Shown here in pieces: positions 18,401 through 28,444 of a stretch of DNA of 64,000 nt (its first letter is position 1; each line of letters opens with the position of its first letter). The DNA comes from M3007 sp031373665 (GTDB lineage Bacteria; Bacteroidota; Bacteroidia; Chitinophagales; Saprospiraceae), in contig JANMMZ010000083.1 in assembly GCA_031373665.1 (NCBI GenBank), positions 1-64,000 on the forward strand. The letters are read 5' to 3'. The notes below the pieces were generated by a model. It was not told where the DNA came from. It did not search any database and worked only from the letters and a program-made list of their open reading frames with translations. The translations under genes were made by a program, and so were the position numbers.

Positions 18401-19954
18401 ATGAAGAATTTCTCAATGATGGGTAAAGTAGCATTGCTTGCTATAGCATTGTTGCCCATCAATTCTTGCACCAACCTAGACGAAACACTCTATAATCAGG
18501 TTGAAACAGAGAATTTCCTACGCAATGAAGCAGAAGTAAAAGCGGCAGTAGGTGCTGCTTATACCCAGCTCTATGGTTTGATGAACCACGGCAGCTACTT
18601 CTCCACACAGGAGGTAAACTCTAATGAAGTATTGATCCCTCAGCGCGGCAATGACTGGTTTGATGGTGGCCAATGGCTCAAGACGCACCGTCACACTCAA
18701 GATGGCGGCGAAGATTGCTATAATAATGCTTGGAATTTTTTGTATTCTGGCGTAAATACTTGCAATCGCTTGATCCTTCAGGTATCGCAAGCCGTTGCAA
18801 AAGGTAATTTGCCTAAAGCGACTGGTGATGCTTATGATGCTGAATTGAAAGGTCTTCGTGCCTTGTTCTATTACTGGTTATTGGACTCATTTGGTAATGT
18901 GCCAATCGTTGACAAGTATGATGTAGCAGCTGATTTCAAGCCGCTAACTTCTTCACGTGCTGATGTTTATGCTTTTGTTGAAAGTCAGCTCACTTCGATT
19001 TCTCCACTTTTGCCACAGCAGGCAGGTGGCGCGTTTTATGGCCGCTTTACTTACTATGCTTGCCAATCTTTACTTGCCAAACTCTACTTGAATGCGGCTG
19101 TATATACAGGTACAGCACAGTGGCAAAAAGCATTTGATGCAGCCGAAAATGTGGTTGGTAGCGGAAAGTTTTCTGCTGCTGGCAGCTATCGCGAAAATTT
19201 TGTGACGCAAAATCAGGCATCGCCTGAAATGATCTTGGCTATTCCTTACGACAAGGTATTTGCTAGAGGTTTCAATTTGCCACAAATGACCTTGCACTAT
19301 TCAAGCCAAAAGACGTTTAACTTGCAAGAGCAACCTTGGAATGGATATTGCACCGCAACTGACTTCTACAACAGTTACGAAAGCAATGACGTACGTAAAT
19401 CTAACAACTTCTTGGCAGGCCCTCAGTTTGCCGCAGATGGTATTACACGCCTACAAGATGGTTCTGCTGAAGCAACTGATCCTGATGGTGCGCCATTGAC
19501 CTTCACACCTGAAATCAATCAGTTGGAGCCAGGTTGTTTCCGTCAAGCAGGTGCCCGTATCGGTAAATACGAATTCGCGGCAGGTGCGACTAGCAATCTT
19601 AGTAATGACTTCCCAATTTTGCGTTTTTCTGATATTTGGTTGGTTAAAGCCGAAGCAGAAGCACGCTTGAGTTCAAACTGGGATTTAGCTATTCCTTACA
19701 TAGATGTTATTCGTGTACGTGCTCGCTTGTCTGCTTGGACTGGCGCACTTACTGCAGATGACTTCCTTGCTGAACGCAGCCGTGAAGTATTCTACGAGGG
19801 ATGGCGTCGTCAAGATTTGATCCGCTTTGGTGTATTTGGTCAGAAACGCGGTCTTCGCGATAATGATTCTGATGCTAACAAGGCGTTGTGGCCGATTCCT
19901 AAGAATCAGATTAATTCAAATCCAAAGTTGTCACAAAATCCTGGTTATTTATAA
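18401..19954 (+). CDS. SusD/RagB-family nutrient-binding outer membrane lipoprotein
   Basis: The ATG at 18401 is chosen over the longer open frame because it begins a lipoprotein signal (MKNFSMMGKVALLAIALLP, then INSC with the lipobox cysteine near residue 25). The 517-residue product has the SusD TPR-like core, with LKGLRALFYYWLLDSFGNVP near residue 150, and a C-terminal segment REVFYEGWRRQDLIRFG typical of the family. It caps the SusC barrel on the cell surface and captures substrate. It lies 204 bases after susC and is presumably on the same transcript. A terminator at 20000 ends the pair. Confidence 0.93.
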   Translation: MKNFSMMGKVALLAIALLPINSCTNLDETLYNQVETENFLRNEAEVKAAVGAAYTQLYGLMNHGSYFSTQEVNSNEVLIPQRGNDWFDGGQWLKTHRHTQDGGEDCYNNAWNFLYSGVNTCNRLILQVSQAVAKGNLPKATGDAYDAELKGLRALFYYWLLDSFGNVPIVDKYDVAADFKPLTSSRADVYAFVESQLTSISPLLPQQAGGAFYGRFTYYACQSLLAKLYLNAAVYTGTAQWQKAFDAAENVVGSGKFSAAGSYRENFVTQNQASPEMILAIPYDKVFARGFNLPQMTLHYSSQKTFNLQEQPWNGYCTATDFYNSYESNDVRKSNNFLAGPQFAADGITRLQDGSAEATDPDGAPLTFTPEINQLEPGCFRQAGARIGKYEFAAGATSNLSNDFPILRFSDIWLVKAEAEARLSSNWDLAIPYIDVIRVRARLSAWTGALTADDFLAERSREVFYEGWRRQDLIRFGVFGQKRGLRDNDSDANKALWPIPKNQINSNPKLSQNPGYL

Positions 19955-19999
19955 TCATCTGGGTTAGATTTTAAAAATCATAGCCTAGATTCTATTTAA

Positions 20000-20040
20000 A
20001 CATGAGTCATCTTCTCGCGGAGGTGGCTCATGTCTTTTTA
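20000..20040 (+). terminator. Rho-independent terminator after susD-like gene
   Basis: ACATGAG and CTCATGT form the outer stem of a hairpin directly followed by CTTTTTA. It lies 45 bases after the SusD stop and separates the SusCD pair from the lipoprotein genes downstream. Confidence 0.75.
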
Positions 20041-20105
20041 ATCCTGTTTGTCTTTTATTGATCGAAACAACTGCAATCAAATTCATAGTCCAAACATAAA
20101 TAAAC

Positions 20106-20666
20106 ATGCAAAAACTATTTTATTTTTCCTGGATACTTTCCATTTCAATGTACCTTGGTGCCTGCAAAAGCGATTATGAGAAAATGCTATCCCGTGAACT
20201 GGCTACGGGTATCCGTCAAGATAGTTTAGTGTTTGGCATGAAGTTAGGCATGACCCGTGATAGTTTTTTCAAACATTGCTTTCAGTTAAACCTAGATGGA
20301 TTGGTCACCAGTGGGCCTACCAATACAACCGCACTTTATAAAGTATTGGATGCTGGTAAGCCTATTGATTTTAATTTTTACTTAAAATTTAATGCCAATA
20401 AAGCCGTCATGATGGATGCTACTTTTAGTTACCCTCAATGGTCCTTTTGGAACAAAGACCAAGCCTCCGCAGTATTGATGCCTGAGGCCGTTGGAATCTT
20501 AAAAAAATGGTTCAACTGCGATTTTTTAGAGCTACAAAAAAAAGAACAACGTGTTTTTGTCGCCGTACAAGGAAATAGACAGATTAGGGTTTTTCTTAAA
20601 AATGACCAATACGTAGGCGTAGAAATAAAAGACCTCACCGCACCAGAACCCGATGCCACCAATTAG
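20106..20666 (+). CDS. Hypothetical lipoprotein next to SusCD
   Basis: A 186-residue protein with a lipoprotein signal (SMYLGAC, cysteine near residue 20). The mature part is a mix of helix and strand with no family I recognise. A segment LVFGMKLGMTRDSFFKHCF is reminiscent of small Bacteroidota lipoproteins with a GMSR-like motif, but that is weak. It sits between the SusCD terminator and the FG-GAP lipoprotein, with a 6-bp gap to the latter, so the two are likely one operon. Function unknown. Confidence 0.7.
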   Translation: MQKLFYFSWILSISMYLGACKSDYEKMLSRELATGIRQDSLVFGMKLGMTRDSFFKHCFQLNLDGLVTSGPTNTTALYKVLDAGKPIDFNFYLKFNANKAVMMDATFSYPQWSFWNKDQASAVLMPEAVGILKKWFNCDFLELQKKEQRVFVAVQGNRQIRVFLKNDQYVGVEIKDLTAPEPDATN

Positions 20667-20672
20667 CACACA

Positions 20673-23600
20673 ATGATGATTTACAGATATTTATACATTA
20701 GTCTTTGTTTGGTTGGAATCGCCATTGCTACTACATCTTGTGGTGATGGCAATCGTCAAACCGACACCCGATTCCAATTACTTGAAGCCAATCAAACAGG
20801 GATTGACTTCCAGAACAATGTCCCTTACTCTGATTCGTTTAACTGCTATGTATATCGCAATTTTTACAATGGAGGTGGTGTCGCTATTGGCGACCTCAAT
20901 AATGACCTTTTGCCCGATATTTTCTTTTGTGGCAATGTCAATTCCAATAAACTTTACCTGAACAAAGGGGATTTCAAATTCGAGGATATTACCGAAAAAA
21001 GTGGCACTAGTAGTAAAGGTGTCTGGTCGGCGGGGGTAGCCATGGCCGATATAAATGGTGATGGTTGGTTGGATATATACGTAACCAAATCAGGGCCACC
21101 TGGTGGCGAAAAGCGTTACAATGAATTGTATATCAATGCTGGGGCAGATGCATCAGGAGCTTGGTCGGGTCGTTTTCTGGAAGCATCTAAGGAATGGGGA
21201 TTGGATTTTAAAGGATTGAGTACCCATGCAGTATTTTTTGACTATGATCGAGATGGCGATTTGGATTGTTATTTGCTCAATAATTCCATCCGCAGCGTGG
21301 GCGGTTACGACTTGAGACCCGGTCAGCGCAATACACCCGATCCCAATGGAGGAAACCGCTTTTTGAGAAATGCCTTGATTTCAAAAGATGGCAACTCTAA
21401 ACCTATTTTTGAAGATATTACCACGCAGGCCGGTATCTATAGTTCGGCCATTGGGTTTGGCCTAGGTGTCACCATAGGAGATTATGACCAAGATGGATGG
21501 CAGGACATGTTTGTATCCAATGATTTTTTTGAACGCGATTATCTTTATCACAACAGAGGTGATGGCACATTTGAAGAAGTATTGGAGTCGGCCATGTCCG
21601 AAATAAGTAAGGGCTCTATGGGTGCCGACATGGCGGATCTAAACAACGATGGATATCCAGAGATATTCGTTACTGAAATGACCCCACCCGATGAACCAAG
21701 GTATAAAACCAAAGCCTCTTTTGATAACTGGAATACTTATAAACTGACTCAAAACGCTGGCTACCACCGTCAATTTGGAAGAAATGTACTCCAATTAAAC
21801 AATGGCAACGGTACTTTTTCAGAGATAGGCCGCCAAGCAGGCACCGCTGCCACCGATTGGAGTTGGGGCGCACTCGCCGCCGATTTCGACAACGATGGCC
21901 GCCGCGATATTTTTGTGGCCAACGGAATCGGAAAAGATCTTTTAGACCAAGATTACCTTAATTTCTACTCCGATCCTGCCGCTGTACGCGAAATACTGAA
22001 ACAAAACCCGGGAAAAGGCATCAAGGCATTGATTGATAAAATGCCCGCTCAACCCTTGTCAAATTATTTATTTCAGCAGCAATCCACTGATCAAATCCAG
22101 TTCAATAATGTAGCCCAAACATGGGGACTGGATCAGCCATCATTTTCAAATGGCTCCGCTTATGGCGATTTAGACAACGATGGAGACCTTGATTTAGTAG
22201 TCAATAATGTGGATATGCCATGTTTTACTTATCGGAATGAAACCATCCGTAAAGGCGATAAACCTAACCAAAACAGTGCAAATTGGTTAAAAACTAGACT
22301 TAAAGGTAGTCAAAAAAATACTTTTGCCTTAGGCGCAAAAGTTATTTTGAAATCTGGTAATCAAACCTGGTACCAAGAATTGGCTCCCATGCGCGGTTTT
22401 GAATCCTGCGTAGATTATGCCCTGCATTTTGGGTTGGGTACGTTGGATAACATAGACGATCTTTGGGTTGTTTTTCCCTCTGGGAAAATCATTCATCAAA
22501 AGAGTGTCAAAGTAAATCAATATATTGAACTAGCCGAATCTGATGCCCGACCCAGCACTGCAACCGCAAAATCAATACTCTCTCCAGAATCGCAGCCTAT
22601 CCCTATTTTCAAAAATGCGAATGCGCCAGTGTTTAAACATGAAGAATTGGATTATTCCGATTTCGATCAAGAACCCCTACTTTTTAGGATGTACTCAGCA
22701 GAAGGCTCTTGCATCGCCGTGGCTGATGTCAATGGCGATCAAAGAGAAGATTTTTATATAGGCGGAGGTGCTGGTCAGGCAGGTATTTTGTACTTACAGA
22801 CTGCAATCGGGTCTTTTTCGGCCTCTCTGCAACCTGATTTTGAGACTGATAAAGCAGGGGAAGACGTGACCGCCCAGTTTTTTGATGCTGACAACGACCA
22901 AGACCTTGATTTATATGTGGGCAGTGGGAGCAATGAATTTCAGGTGGGAAATCCTGCGCTCCAAGATCGCTTATACCTCAACAATGGCCAAGGCAAATTC
23001 ACTAGAAAAATAGACGCTCTGCCCACAGGAAAGCCGTTTTCAACGGCCTGCGTTCGCGCTGCCGATATAGATGGCGATCAAGACATGGACTTGTTTGTAG
23101 GTATGCGCATGATACCGGGTCATTATGGCCAATTACCGACCTCCTTTTGGATGGTGAACAATGGCCATGCCCAATTTTCGCCCATGCCCATTACCCAACT
23201 ATTGGACCAAGAACTAGAACTGGGTATGGTCACTGATGCGATCTGGTCAGATATTGATCACGATAATGATCCTGATTTGATTGTAGTGGGCGAATGGCAA
23301 CCCCTCAGGATTTTGGTAAACCACCAAGGCCGTTTCAAATCATTGGTCTACAAAAATGGTGACTTGAGTGGATGGTGGAATTGTATTCAAAAAGCCGATT
23401 TGGATGAAGATGGGGATGAGGATTTTGTATTGGGAAACTGGGGGCAAAATACTCGATTTAAAGCCTCAAAGACGCAACCATTATCACTGTTTACATCTGA
23501 TTTTGAACAAAATGGCCGCGACGAAAGCATTTTGTGCCAATACTATGGCGAGACGTCATATCCTTTGGTTTTGAGATCTGATTTATTAAAACAATTGCCC

Positions 23601-24071
23601 ATTTTAAAGAAAAAATACTTGAAATACGAAGACTATAAAAGTCAAAAAATAACGGATATTTTCTCTAAAGAGCAAATAGCAGCGGCTCAAAAAAACGAAG
23701 TTAATTACTTAGAAACCAGCGTATTATGGAATCAAGGTAATGGAAATTTCAAGATCGCTGCCCTACCATATCAAGCCCAATTATCTCCGGTATATGCGGC
23801 CTTGGCCGATGATTTTAACCAAGATGGGAAAATGGAGATTTTGTTGGCCGGAAACCATGAGCGATGTAAGCCAGAAACGGGTATTTACTTAGCCTCCAAG
23901 GGTTGTTTACTGGGTTACGAAGGCGGTCAAAAGTTCAAGGCCATTTCAAATTTGTCAAGCGGTTTGACCATTGATGGATCTGTGCGTGCGTTGGCCACAA
24001 TAAGGGTAAAAGGAAAGAAAAAAATATTGGTTGGTCGCAACAACAACACCTTACAAATGATTGAAATATAG
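20673..24071 (+). CDS. FG-GAP/VCBS-repeat lipoprotein with ASPIC/UnbV domain
   Basis: A 1132-residue surface lipoprotein. The signal ends ATTSC (cysteine near residue 23). At least twelve calcium-loop-like motifs of the DxNxDG type are seen (for example DINGDGWLD, DYDRDGDLD, DFDNDGRRD, DLDNDGDLD, DLDEDGDED), as expected for FG-GAP/VCBS propeller blades. An ASPIC/UnbV domain lies near residues 540-620 (WLKTRLKGSQKNTFALGAKV, then LHFGLG). Proteins of this architecture frequently follow SusC/SusD pairs in Saprospiraceae-type genomes and probably work with them at the surface, perhaps in adhesion or substrate capture. Either ATG at 20673 or 20676 could serve as start. Confidence 0.88.
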   Translation: MMIYRYLYISLCLVGIAIATTSCGDGNRQTDTRFQLLEANQTGIDFQNNVPYSDSFNCYVYRNFYNGGGVAIGDLNNDLLPDIFFCGNVNSNKLYLNKGDFKFEDITEKSGTSSKGVWSAGVAMADINGDGWLDIYVTKSGPPGGEKRYNELYINAGADASGAWSGRFLEASKEWGLDFKGLSTHAVFFDYDRDGDLDCYLLNNSIRSVGGYDLRPGQRNTPDPNGGNRFLRNALISKDGNSKPIFEDITTQAGIYSSAIGFGLGVTIGDYDQDGWQDMFVSNDFFERDYLYHNRGDGTFEEVLESAMSEISKGSMGADMADLNNDGYPEIFVTEMTPPDEPRYKTKASFDNWNTYKLTQNAGYHRQFGRNVLQLNNGNGTFSEIGRQAGTAATDWSWGALAADFDNDGRRDIFVANGIGKDLLDQDYLNFYSDPAAVREILKQNPGKGIKALIDKMPAQPLSNYLFQQQSTDQIQFNNVAQTWGLDQPSFSNGSAYGDLDNDGDLDLVVNNVDMPCFTYRNETIRKGDKPNQNSANWLKTRLKGSQKNTFALGAKVILKSGNQTWYQELAPMRGFESCVDYALHFGLGTLDNIDDLWVVFPSGKIIHQKSVKVNQYIELAESDARPSTATAKSILSPESQPIPIFKNANAPVFKHEELDYSDFDQEPLLFRMYSAEGSCIAVADVNGDQREDFYIGGGAGQAGILYLQTAIGSFSASLQPDFETDKAGEDVTAQFFDADNDQDLDLYVGSGSNEFQVGNPALQDRLYLNNGQGKFTRKIDALPTGKPFSTACVRAADIDGDQDMDLFVGMRMIPGHYGQLPTSFWMVNNGHAQFSPMPITQLLDQELELGMVTDAIWSDIDHDNDPDLIVVGEWQPLRILVNHQGRFKSLVYKNGDLSGWWNCIQKADLDEDGDEDFVLGNWGQNTRFKASKTQPLSLFTSDFEQNGRDESILCQYYGETSYPLVLRSDLLKQLPILKKKYLKYEDYKSQKITDIFSKEQIAAAQKNEVNYLETSVLWNQGNGNFKIAALPYQAQLSPVYAALADDFNQDGKMEILLAGNHERCKPETGIYLASKGCLLGYEGGQKFKAISNLSSGLTIDGSVRALATIRVKGKKKILVGRNNNTLQMIEI

Positions 24072-24083
24072 TTGTGAATAACT

Positions 24084-24118
24084 TTTTGGGTGTATTATCG
24101 TGCCTTGCCCTAACTTTA
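24084..24118 (+). promoter_or_regulatory. Possible promoter for mutS
   Basis: A TTTTG ending at 24088 and a TAACTTTA at 24111-24118 are separated by 22 bases. This is close to the Bacteroidota pattern but departs from TAnnTTTG at the last base. It would give a leader of about 45 nt. Confidence 0.3.
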
Positions 24119-24165
24119 CAGCCAAGAACGAATCATTAGGGTTACCCTATTTCTATTTATTATAA

Positions 24166-26859
24166 ATGGCACGACCAAGTAAAGAAGGCAAGACCAATAC
24201 CGACGGAGGGACGACCACCCCACTCATGGCTCAATACAACTCCGTCAAAGCGAAGTACCCAGAAGCGATATTGCTGTTTAGGGTGGGTGATTTTTATGAA
24301 ACCTTCAGCGAGGATGCGGTGAAAGCCGCCAAAGCCCTGGGTATTACCCTTACCAGCCGCAACAATGGCGGTTCAGATATTGAATTGGCAGGATTCCCTT
24401 ATCATGCCATGGATGTGTATTTGCCGCGTTTGGTACGGGCAGGCTACCGGGTGGCTATTTGTGAGCAAATGGAAAAGCCAGTGCCTGGTCGAGTGGTTCG
24501 GCGATCCGTGACGGAAGTAGTCACACCGGGTGTCACCACCGATGATGCCCTCCTCAACCACAATATCAATAATTTTTTGGCAACCTTGGCCTACGGCTCT
24601 AATGAGCAATACGGAATTTCATTTTTAGATATTTCTACGGGCGAATTTTTTGTATCCGAAGGCGATTCCGCCACGATAGACAAACTGCTTCAAAGTTTTA
24701 AACCAGCCGAGGTAATACTCCCCAAGAGCCGACTCAAAGAGTTCAACCTGCTTTTTGGCGACAAATTTTATACATTTACTTTAGAAGACTGGATTTTTAC
24801 CCGCGATTTTGCCCGTGAAAAACTAATAACTCATTTCCAGACTCAAAGCCTGAAAGGTTTTGGGGTGGACGAAATGGAATGGGGGCAGACCGCAGCTGGT
24901 GCCGCCCTCTATTACCTTGGTACTACGGAAAACAACAAACTTTCCCACATTAGTACCCTGACCCGCCTTCAAACCGAAAAATACGTTTGGCTAGATCGTT
25001 TCACCATCAGAAATTTGGAACTCATTGCTTCCAATCATGAAAGCGGGGTTTCTTTGTTGCAAGTACTGGATCACACCGTGAGTCCAATGGGAGCCAGGCT
25101 GCTGCGAAAATGGGTATTACTACCCTTGATCAGCCTTTCACAAATACAAGAGCGGCACGAAATCGTAGGTTTTTTGGGCGATCAGCCCGAGTTTACCCAA
25201 GCCATAGAACCCCACATTAGACATATTGGCGATCTGGAACGCCTCATGAGCAGAACGGCAGTGGGCAAAGTAAACCCACGCGAAGTCATGCAAATACGAC
25301 GAGCCTTGGTATCCATAGAGCACTTGAAGGCTCTGTGCCTAACCACCCAACAAGGAGTTCTGCGAAAGTTGGGCGAGGGGCTCAACCCCTGCCATAGCCT
25401 CCGCGAACGCATCGAAAAAGACCTTGCTCCCGATCCCCCAACAGATGTCCGAAAAGGCGGTGCCATAGCCGATGGCGCAGATGAAGCCATTGATGAACTC
25501 CGCCACATCGTGCGCAATAGCCGCGATTTATTGCTCCAAATACAACAACGTGAGATCGAGCGTACAGGTATAACGTCGCTTAAAATAGCCTTCAATAATG
25601 TGTTTGGCTACTACATAGAAGTCACTAGTAAATGGAAAGATCAAGTCCCTCCTGAATGGACTAGAAAACAAACCATCGCCAACGGGGAGCGGTTCATCAC
25701 TGAAGAACTCAAGGAGTTGGAAGGAAAAATATTAGGCGCTGAGGATAAAATACTGGAATTGGAAGAAAAGATTTATACGGCTTTGGTCGAAGAATTGAGC
25801 CAATATATTCAGCCTATCCAACACAATGCCCTTTTGATTGCCCGTTTGGACTGCCTCTTGTCTTTTAGTAAAGTGGCCATAAAAAACAACTATATCAAGC
25901 CAGATTTGGATGATACCACGGTATTGGACATCCGCGAAGGCCGGCATCCAGTTATTGAAACCCAATTACCTGTAGGAGAGCCATACATACCCAACGATGT
26001 GTATCTTGACAATGAAACGGTTCAGATTATCTTAATTACGGGTCCCAACATGGCCGGCAAATCGGCTCTACTGCGCCAAACGGCTTTGATTGTTTTGATG
26101 GCACAAATGGGTAGTTTTGTACCCGCTAAAACCGCCCGAATCGGGTTGGTGGACAAGGTATTTACCCGCGTGGGCGCAAGCGACAACATCAGTGGGGGCG
26201 AAAGTACATTCATGGTAGAAATGAACGAAACTGCCTTGATTATGAACAATATAAGTGATCGTTCGCTCATATTATTGGATGAAATAGGTCGTGGCACGTC
26301 CACTTACGATGGCATCAGCATTGCATGGAGCCTAGTGGAGTATTTGCATACCAACGAGCGGGCGCGACCAAAAACCTTGTTTGCTACCCACTACCATGAG
26401 TTGAATGAACTGTCAGATAAATTGGAGCGGATCCATAATTTCCATGTCAGTACTCGGCAGTCAGGACACAAGGTCATATTTTTACGCAAACTCACCCCAG
26501 GAGGATCCAACCACTCTTTTGGTATCCATGTGGCTCGAATGGCTGGTATGCCACAAAGCATTGTAGATCGGGCTGGTGAAATATTGGTTCACTTGGAACA
26601 AAAACACATCAATGAAGAACTACCTGATAATCAAATAGATGCCACTGGAAAAACAGCCAATCAACCCGCCGTAGATGCCCGAATCCAGAAGAAAATGAAA
26701 CAAGTACAAGCACCCATGCAGTTGCAAATATTTGAATCATTAGATCCATATACGGTCAAAATCAAAGAGGAAATCATGGCAATGGACTTGAATACCATGA
26801 CCCCTATGGATGCGCTGTGGAAACTGAACGAGTTGCGAAAAATTGCGGAGAAAAAATAA
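24166..26859 (+). CDS. mutS: DNA mismatch repair protein MutS
   Basis: An 897-residue MutS. Domain I has the mismatch-reading Phe-x-Glu in GDFYETFSEDA. The connector, core and clamp domains follow, and the ATPase contains Walker A GPNMAGKSALLRQ, Walker B LILLDEIGRGTSTYDG and the signature loop NISGGESTFMVEM. The C-terminal helix-turn-helix dimerisation region ends ALWKLNELRKIAEKK. It recognises base mismatches and small loops and recruits MutL. The length is slightly above the usual 850-870 residues because of a linker before the C-terminal segment. No mutL is adjacent. Confidence 0.96.
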   Translation: MARPSKEGKTNTDGGTTTPLMAQYNSVKAKYPEAILLFRVGDFYETFSEDAVKAAKALGITLTSRNNGGSDIELAGFPYHAMDVYLPRLVRAGYRVAICEQMEKPVPGRVVRRSVTEVVTPGVTTDDALLNHNINNFLATLAYGSNEQYGISFLDISTGEFFVSEGDSATIDKLLQSFKPAEVILPKSRLKEFNLLFGDKFYTFTLEDWIFTRDFAREKLITHFQTQSLKGFGVDEMEWGQTAAGAALYYLGTTENNKLSHISTLTRLQTEKYVWLDRFTIRNLELIASNHESGVSLLQVLDHTVSPMGARLLRKWVLLPLISLSQIQERHEIVGFLGDQPEFTQAIEPHIRHIGDLERLMSRTAVGKVNPREVMQIRRALVSIEHLKALCLTTQQGVLRKLGEGLNPCHSLRERIEKDLAPDPPTDVRKGGAIADGADEAIDELRHIVRNSRDLLLQIQQREIERTGITSLKIAFNNVFGYYIEVTSKWKDQVPPEWTRKQTIANGERFITEELKELEGKILGAEDKILELEEKIYTALVEELSQYIQPIQHNALLIARLDCLLSFSKVAIKNNYIKPDLDDTTVLDIREGRHPVIETQLPVGEPYIPNDVYLDNETVQIILITGPNMAGKSALLRQTALIVLMAQMGSFVPAKTARIGLVDKVFTRVGASDNISGGESTFMVEMNETALIMNNISDRSLILLDEIGRGTSTYDGISIAWSLVEYLHTNERARPKTLFATHYHELNELSDKLERIHNFHVSTRQSGHKVIFLRKLTPGGSNHSFGIHVARMAGMPQSIVDRAGEILVHLEQKHINEELPDNQIDATGKTANQPAVDARIQKKMKQVQAPMQLQIFESLDPYTVKIKEEIMAMDLNTMTPMDALWKLNELRKIAEKK

Positions 26860-26880
26860 CGATCACAAATTTGCCACACT

Positions 26881-27387
26881 ATGCGTTATTTAAAAAATTA
26901 TAAAATGCAACCGTTACTCACCGCACTACTCGTCATTTTTAGTCTCCACCTATGCCAAGGGCAAAAAATGCTCATCCTAGAGCGAGCCAATCGGGTTAAA
27001 ACTACTAAGTACTATATTGGAGAGACCCTAACATTTAGACTTAAAGGCGATGAAGACTACTGGTATAAACGCCAGATCACAGACATTATGACCGATCAAA
27101 AAAGCCTAATGTTGGATAATTACGTGGTCAAATTGGAAGATATTGACAAATTACGAATCCCCAAGCCTAGTATTGTACGCTATCTAGGTGGTACTGTATT
27201 TTCTTTTGGTGCCTCCTTGGTTTTTGCTTCTACGGTAGCAGCCATTTATGGATCTGACGAACGCTACGGATTGCTATACGGAGGCGCAGTGACCTCTATG
27301 GGTCTTGGATACTTTATGGGTTCGAGAAAAAAGATTAAGATCGGGAAAAAATTTAGGCTTCGTGCCACGGAAATAAGATTTAACTAA
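26881..27387 (+). CDS. Small secreted hypothetical protein
   Basis: A 168-residue protein with an N-terminal signal peptide ending CQGQ; the start is ATG 26881 or the in-frame ATG 26905, which gives a shorter signal. The mature part contains TTKYYIGETLTFRLKGDEDYWYK, resembling a conserved family of small Bacteroidota exported proteins. A glycine-rich hydrophobic hairpin follows (GGTVFSFGASLVFASTVAAI, then GAVTSMGLGYFMG) and could insert in a membrane. Function unknown. It follows mutS by 21 bp in the same direction and may share its transcript. Confidence 0.7.
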   Translation: MRYLKNYKMQPLLTALLVIFSLHLCQGQKMLILERANRVKTTKYYIGETLTFRLKGDEDYWYKRQITDIMTDQKSLMLDNYVVKLEDIDKLRIPKPSIVRYLGGTVFSFGASLVFASTVAAIYGSDERYGLLYGGAVTSMGLGYFMGSRKKIKIGKKFRLRATEIRFN

Positions 27388-27400
27388 CCACTCCATCCCT

Positions 27401-28291
27401 TCAAACCCAGTCAACCCCTTTCCTCAGTAGTCCCAAGGTAATAGCCTCCGCGCTATTGGGTTTCGGCTGAAAATTGTACTCCCACTGAGCCAAAGGCGGC
27501 ATACTCATCAAAATAGACTCTACCCGTCCATTGGTTTCAAGCCCAAATTTAGTCCCCCTATCCCAGACCAAGTTAAACTCCACGTACCGACCACGACGCA
27601 GCATTTGCCACGTTTTTTCCGCTTCGCCCCAAGGCCGATCCAACGACCGCTCCAATAATTCTATATACGTAGGTGCAAAGCAGCGACCCACAGCCAATAC
27701 AAAATCGTGCAATTCCGCCTTGGATTTGCCCGTTTTCTCATTCAAATAGTCAAAAAATATTCCTCCAATACCACGGGTCTCTTGGCGATGCTTGATGAAA
27801 AAATAATCATCCGCATGGGCTTTATAATCAGAGTAAAAACTGGGATCAAACCCATCACAAACCGACTTCAACTGGCCATGAAAATACTGTGCATCTTCCG
27901 CTATGATGTAATGTGGCGTTAAGTCAATACCGCCTCCAAACCACCAACGCCCATTGCCCGTCTCAAAATACCGCACATTCATATGGATGATAGGTGCCAT
28001 GGGACTGCGTGGATGCATCACGATGGATACACCAGTGGCATAAAAATCGGTAGGCTCTATATTCATAGCGGTAGCCGTGGTTTTTGGCAATGGCCCGTGT
28101 ACGGCACTGAACATAACCCCACCTTTTTCAATTAGGTTTCCTGTGATCACCCTACTGCGGCCTCCACCCCCTTCAGGTCGTTCCCAAAGATCTTCTATAA
28201 AGCGTCCGCCTCCATCTATGCCCTCCATTTTTTGACAGATTTCGTCTTGGAGTAATTTAAATTGTGCTGTAATAAATTCTTTATTGTTCAC
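27401..28291 (-). CDS. hemF: Oxygen-dependent coproporphyrinogen-III oxidase
   Basis: A 296-residue HemF. Hallmarks are GGRSRVI near residue 43, the GGIDLTPHY motif, DDYFFIKHRQETRGIGGIFFD with the conserved active-site His/Arg cluster, and RRGRYVEFNLVWDRGT. It converts coproporphyrinogen III to protoporphyrinogen IX using O2, in heme synthesis, indicating aerobic heme production. The start codon is GTG at 28291 (VNNKEF), consistent with the family N-terminus. It converges on the mutS-side gene (13-bp gap). No other heme genes are nearby. Confidence 0.95.
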   Translation of the reverse strand: MNNKEFITAQFKLLQDEICQKMEGIDGGGRFIEDLWERPEGGGGRSRVITGNLIEKGGVMFSAVHGPLPKTTATAMNIEPTDFYATGVSIVMHPRSPMAPIIHMNVRYFETGNGRWWFGGGIDLTPHYIIAEDAQYFHGQLKSVCDGFDPSFYSDYKAHADDYFFIKHRQETRGIGGIFFDYLNEKTGKSKAELHDFVLAVGRCFAPTYIELLERSLDRPWGEAEKTWQMLRRGRYVEFNLVWDRGTKFGLETNGRVESILMSMPPLAQWEYNFQPKPNSAEAITLGLLRKGVDWV

Positions 28292-28444
28292 TTATGTATC
28301 TATATTTGCCAGATTCAAGTAACAAATGCAACTTTTTGGGATGGAGCAGAGCATTATTTTATCAAAAGAAGGGGCATAAAAAAGTACCCCCTCCTCTGAA
28401 TGGAATATTAGACTTATTTTGCCGTCCGTTCAAAGATGTCAAAA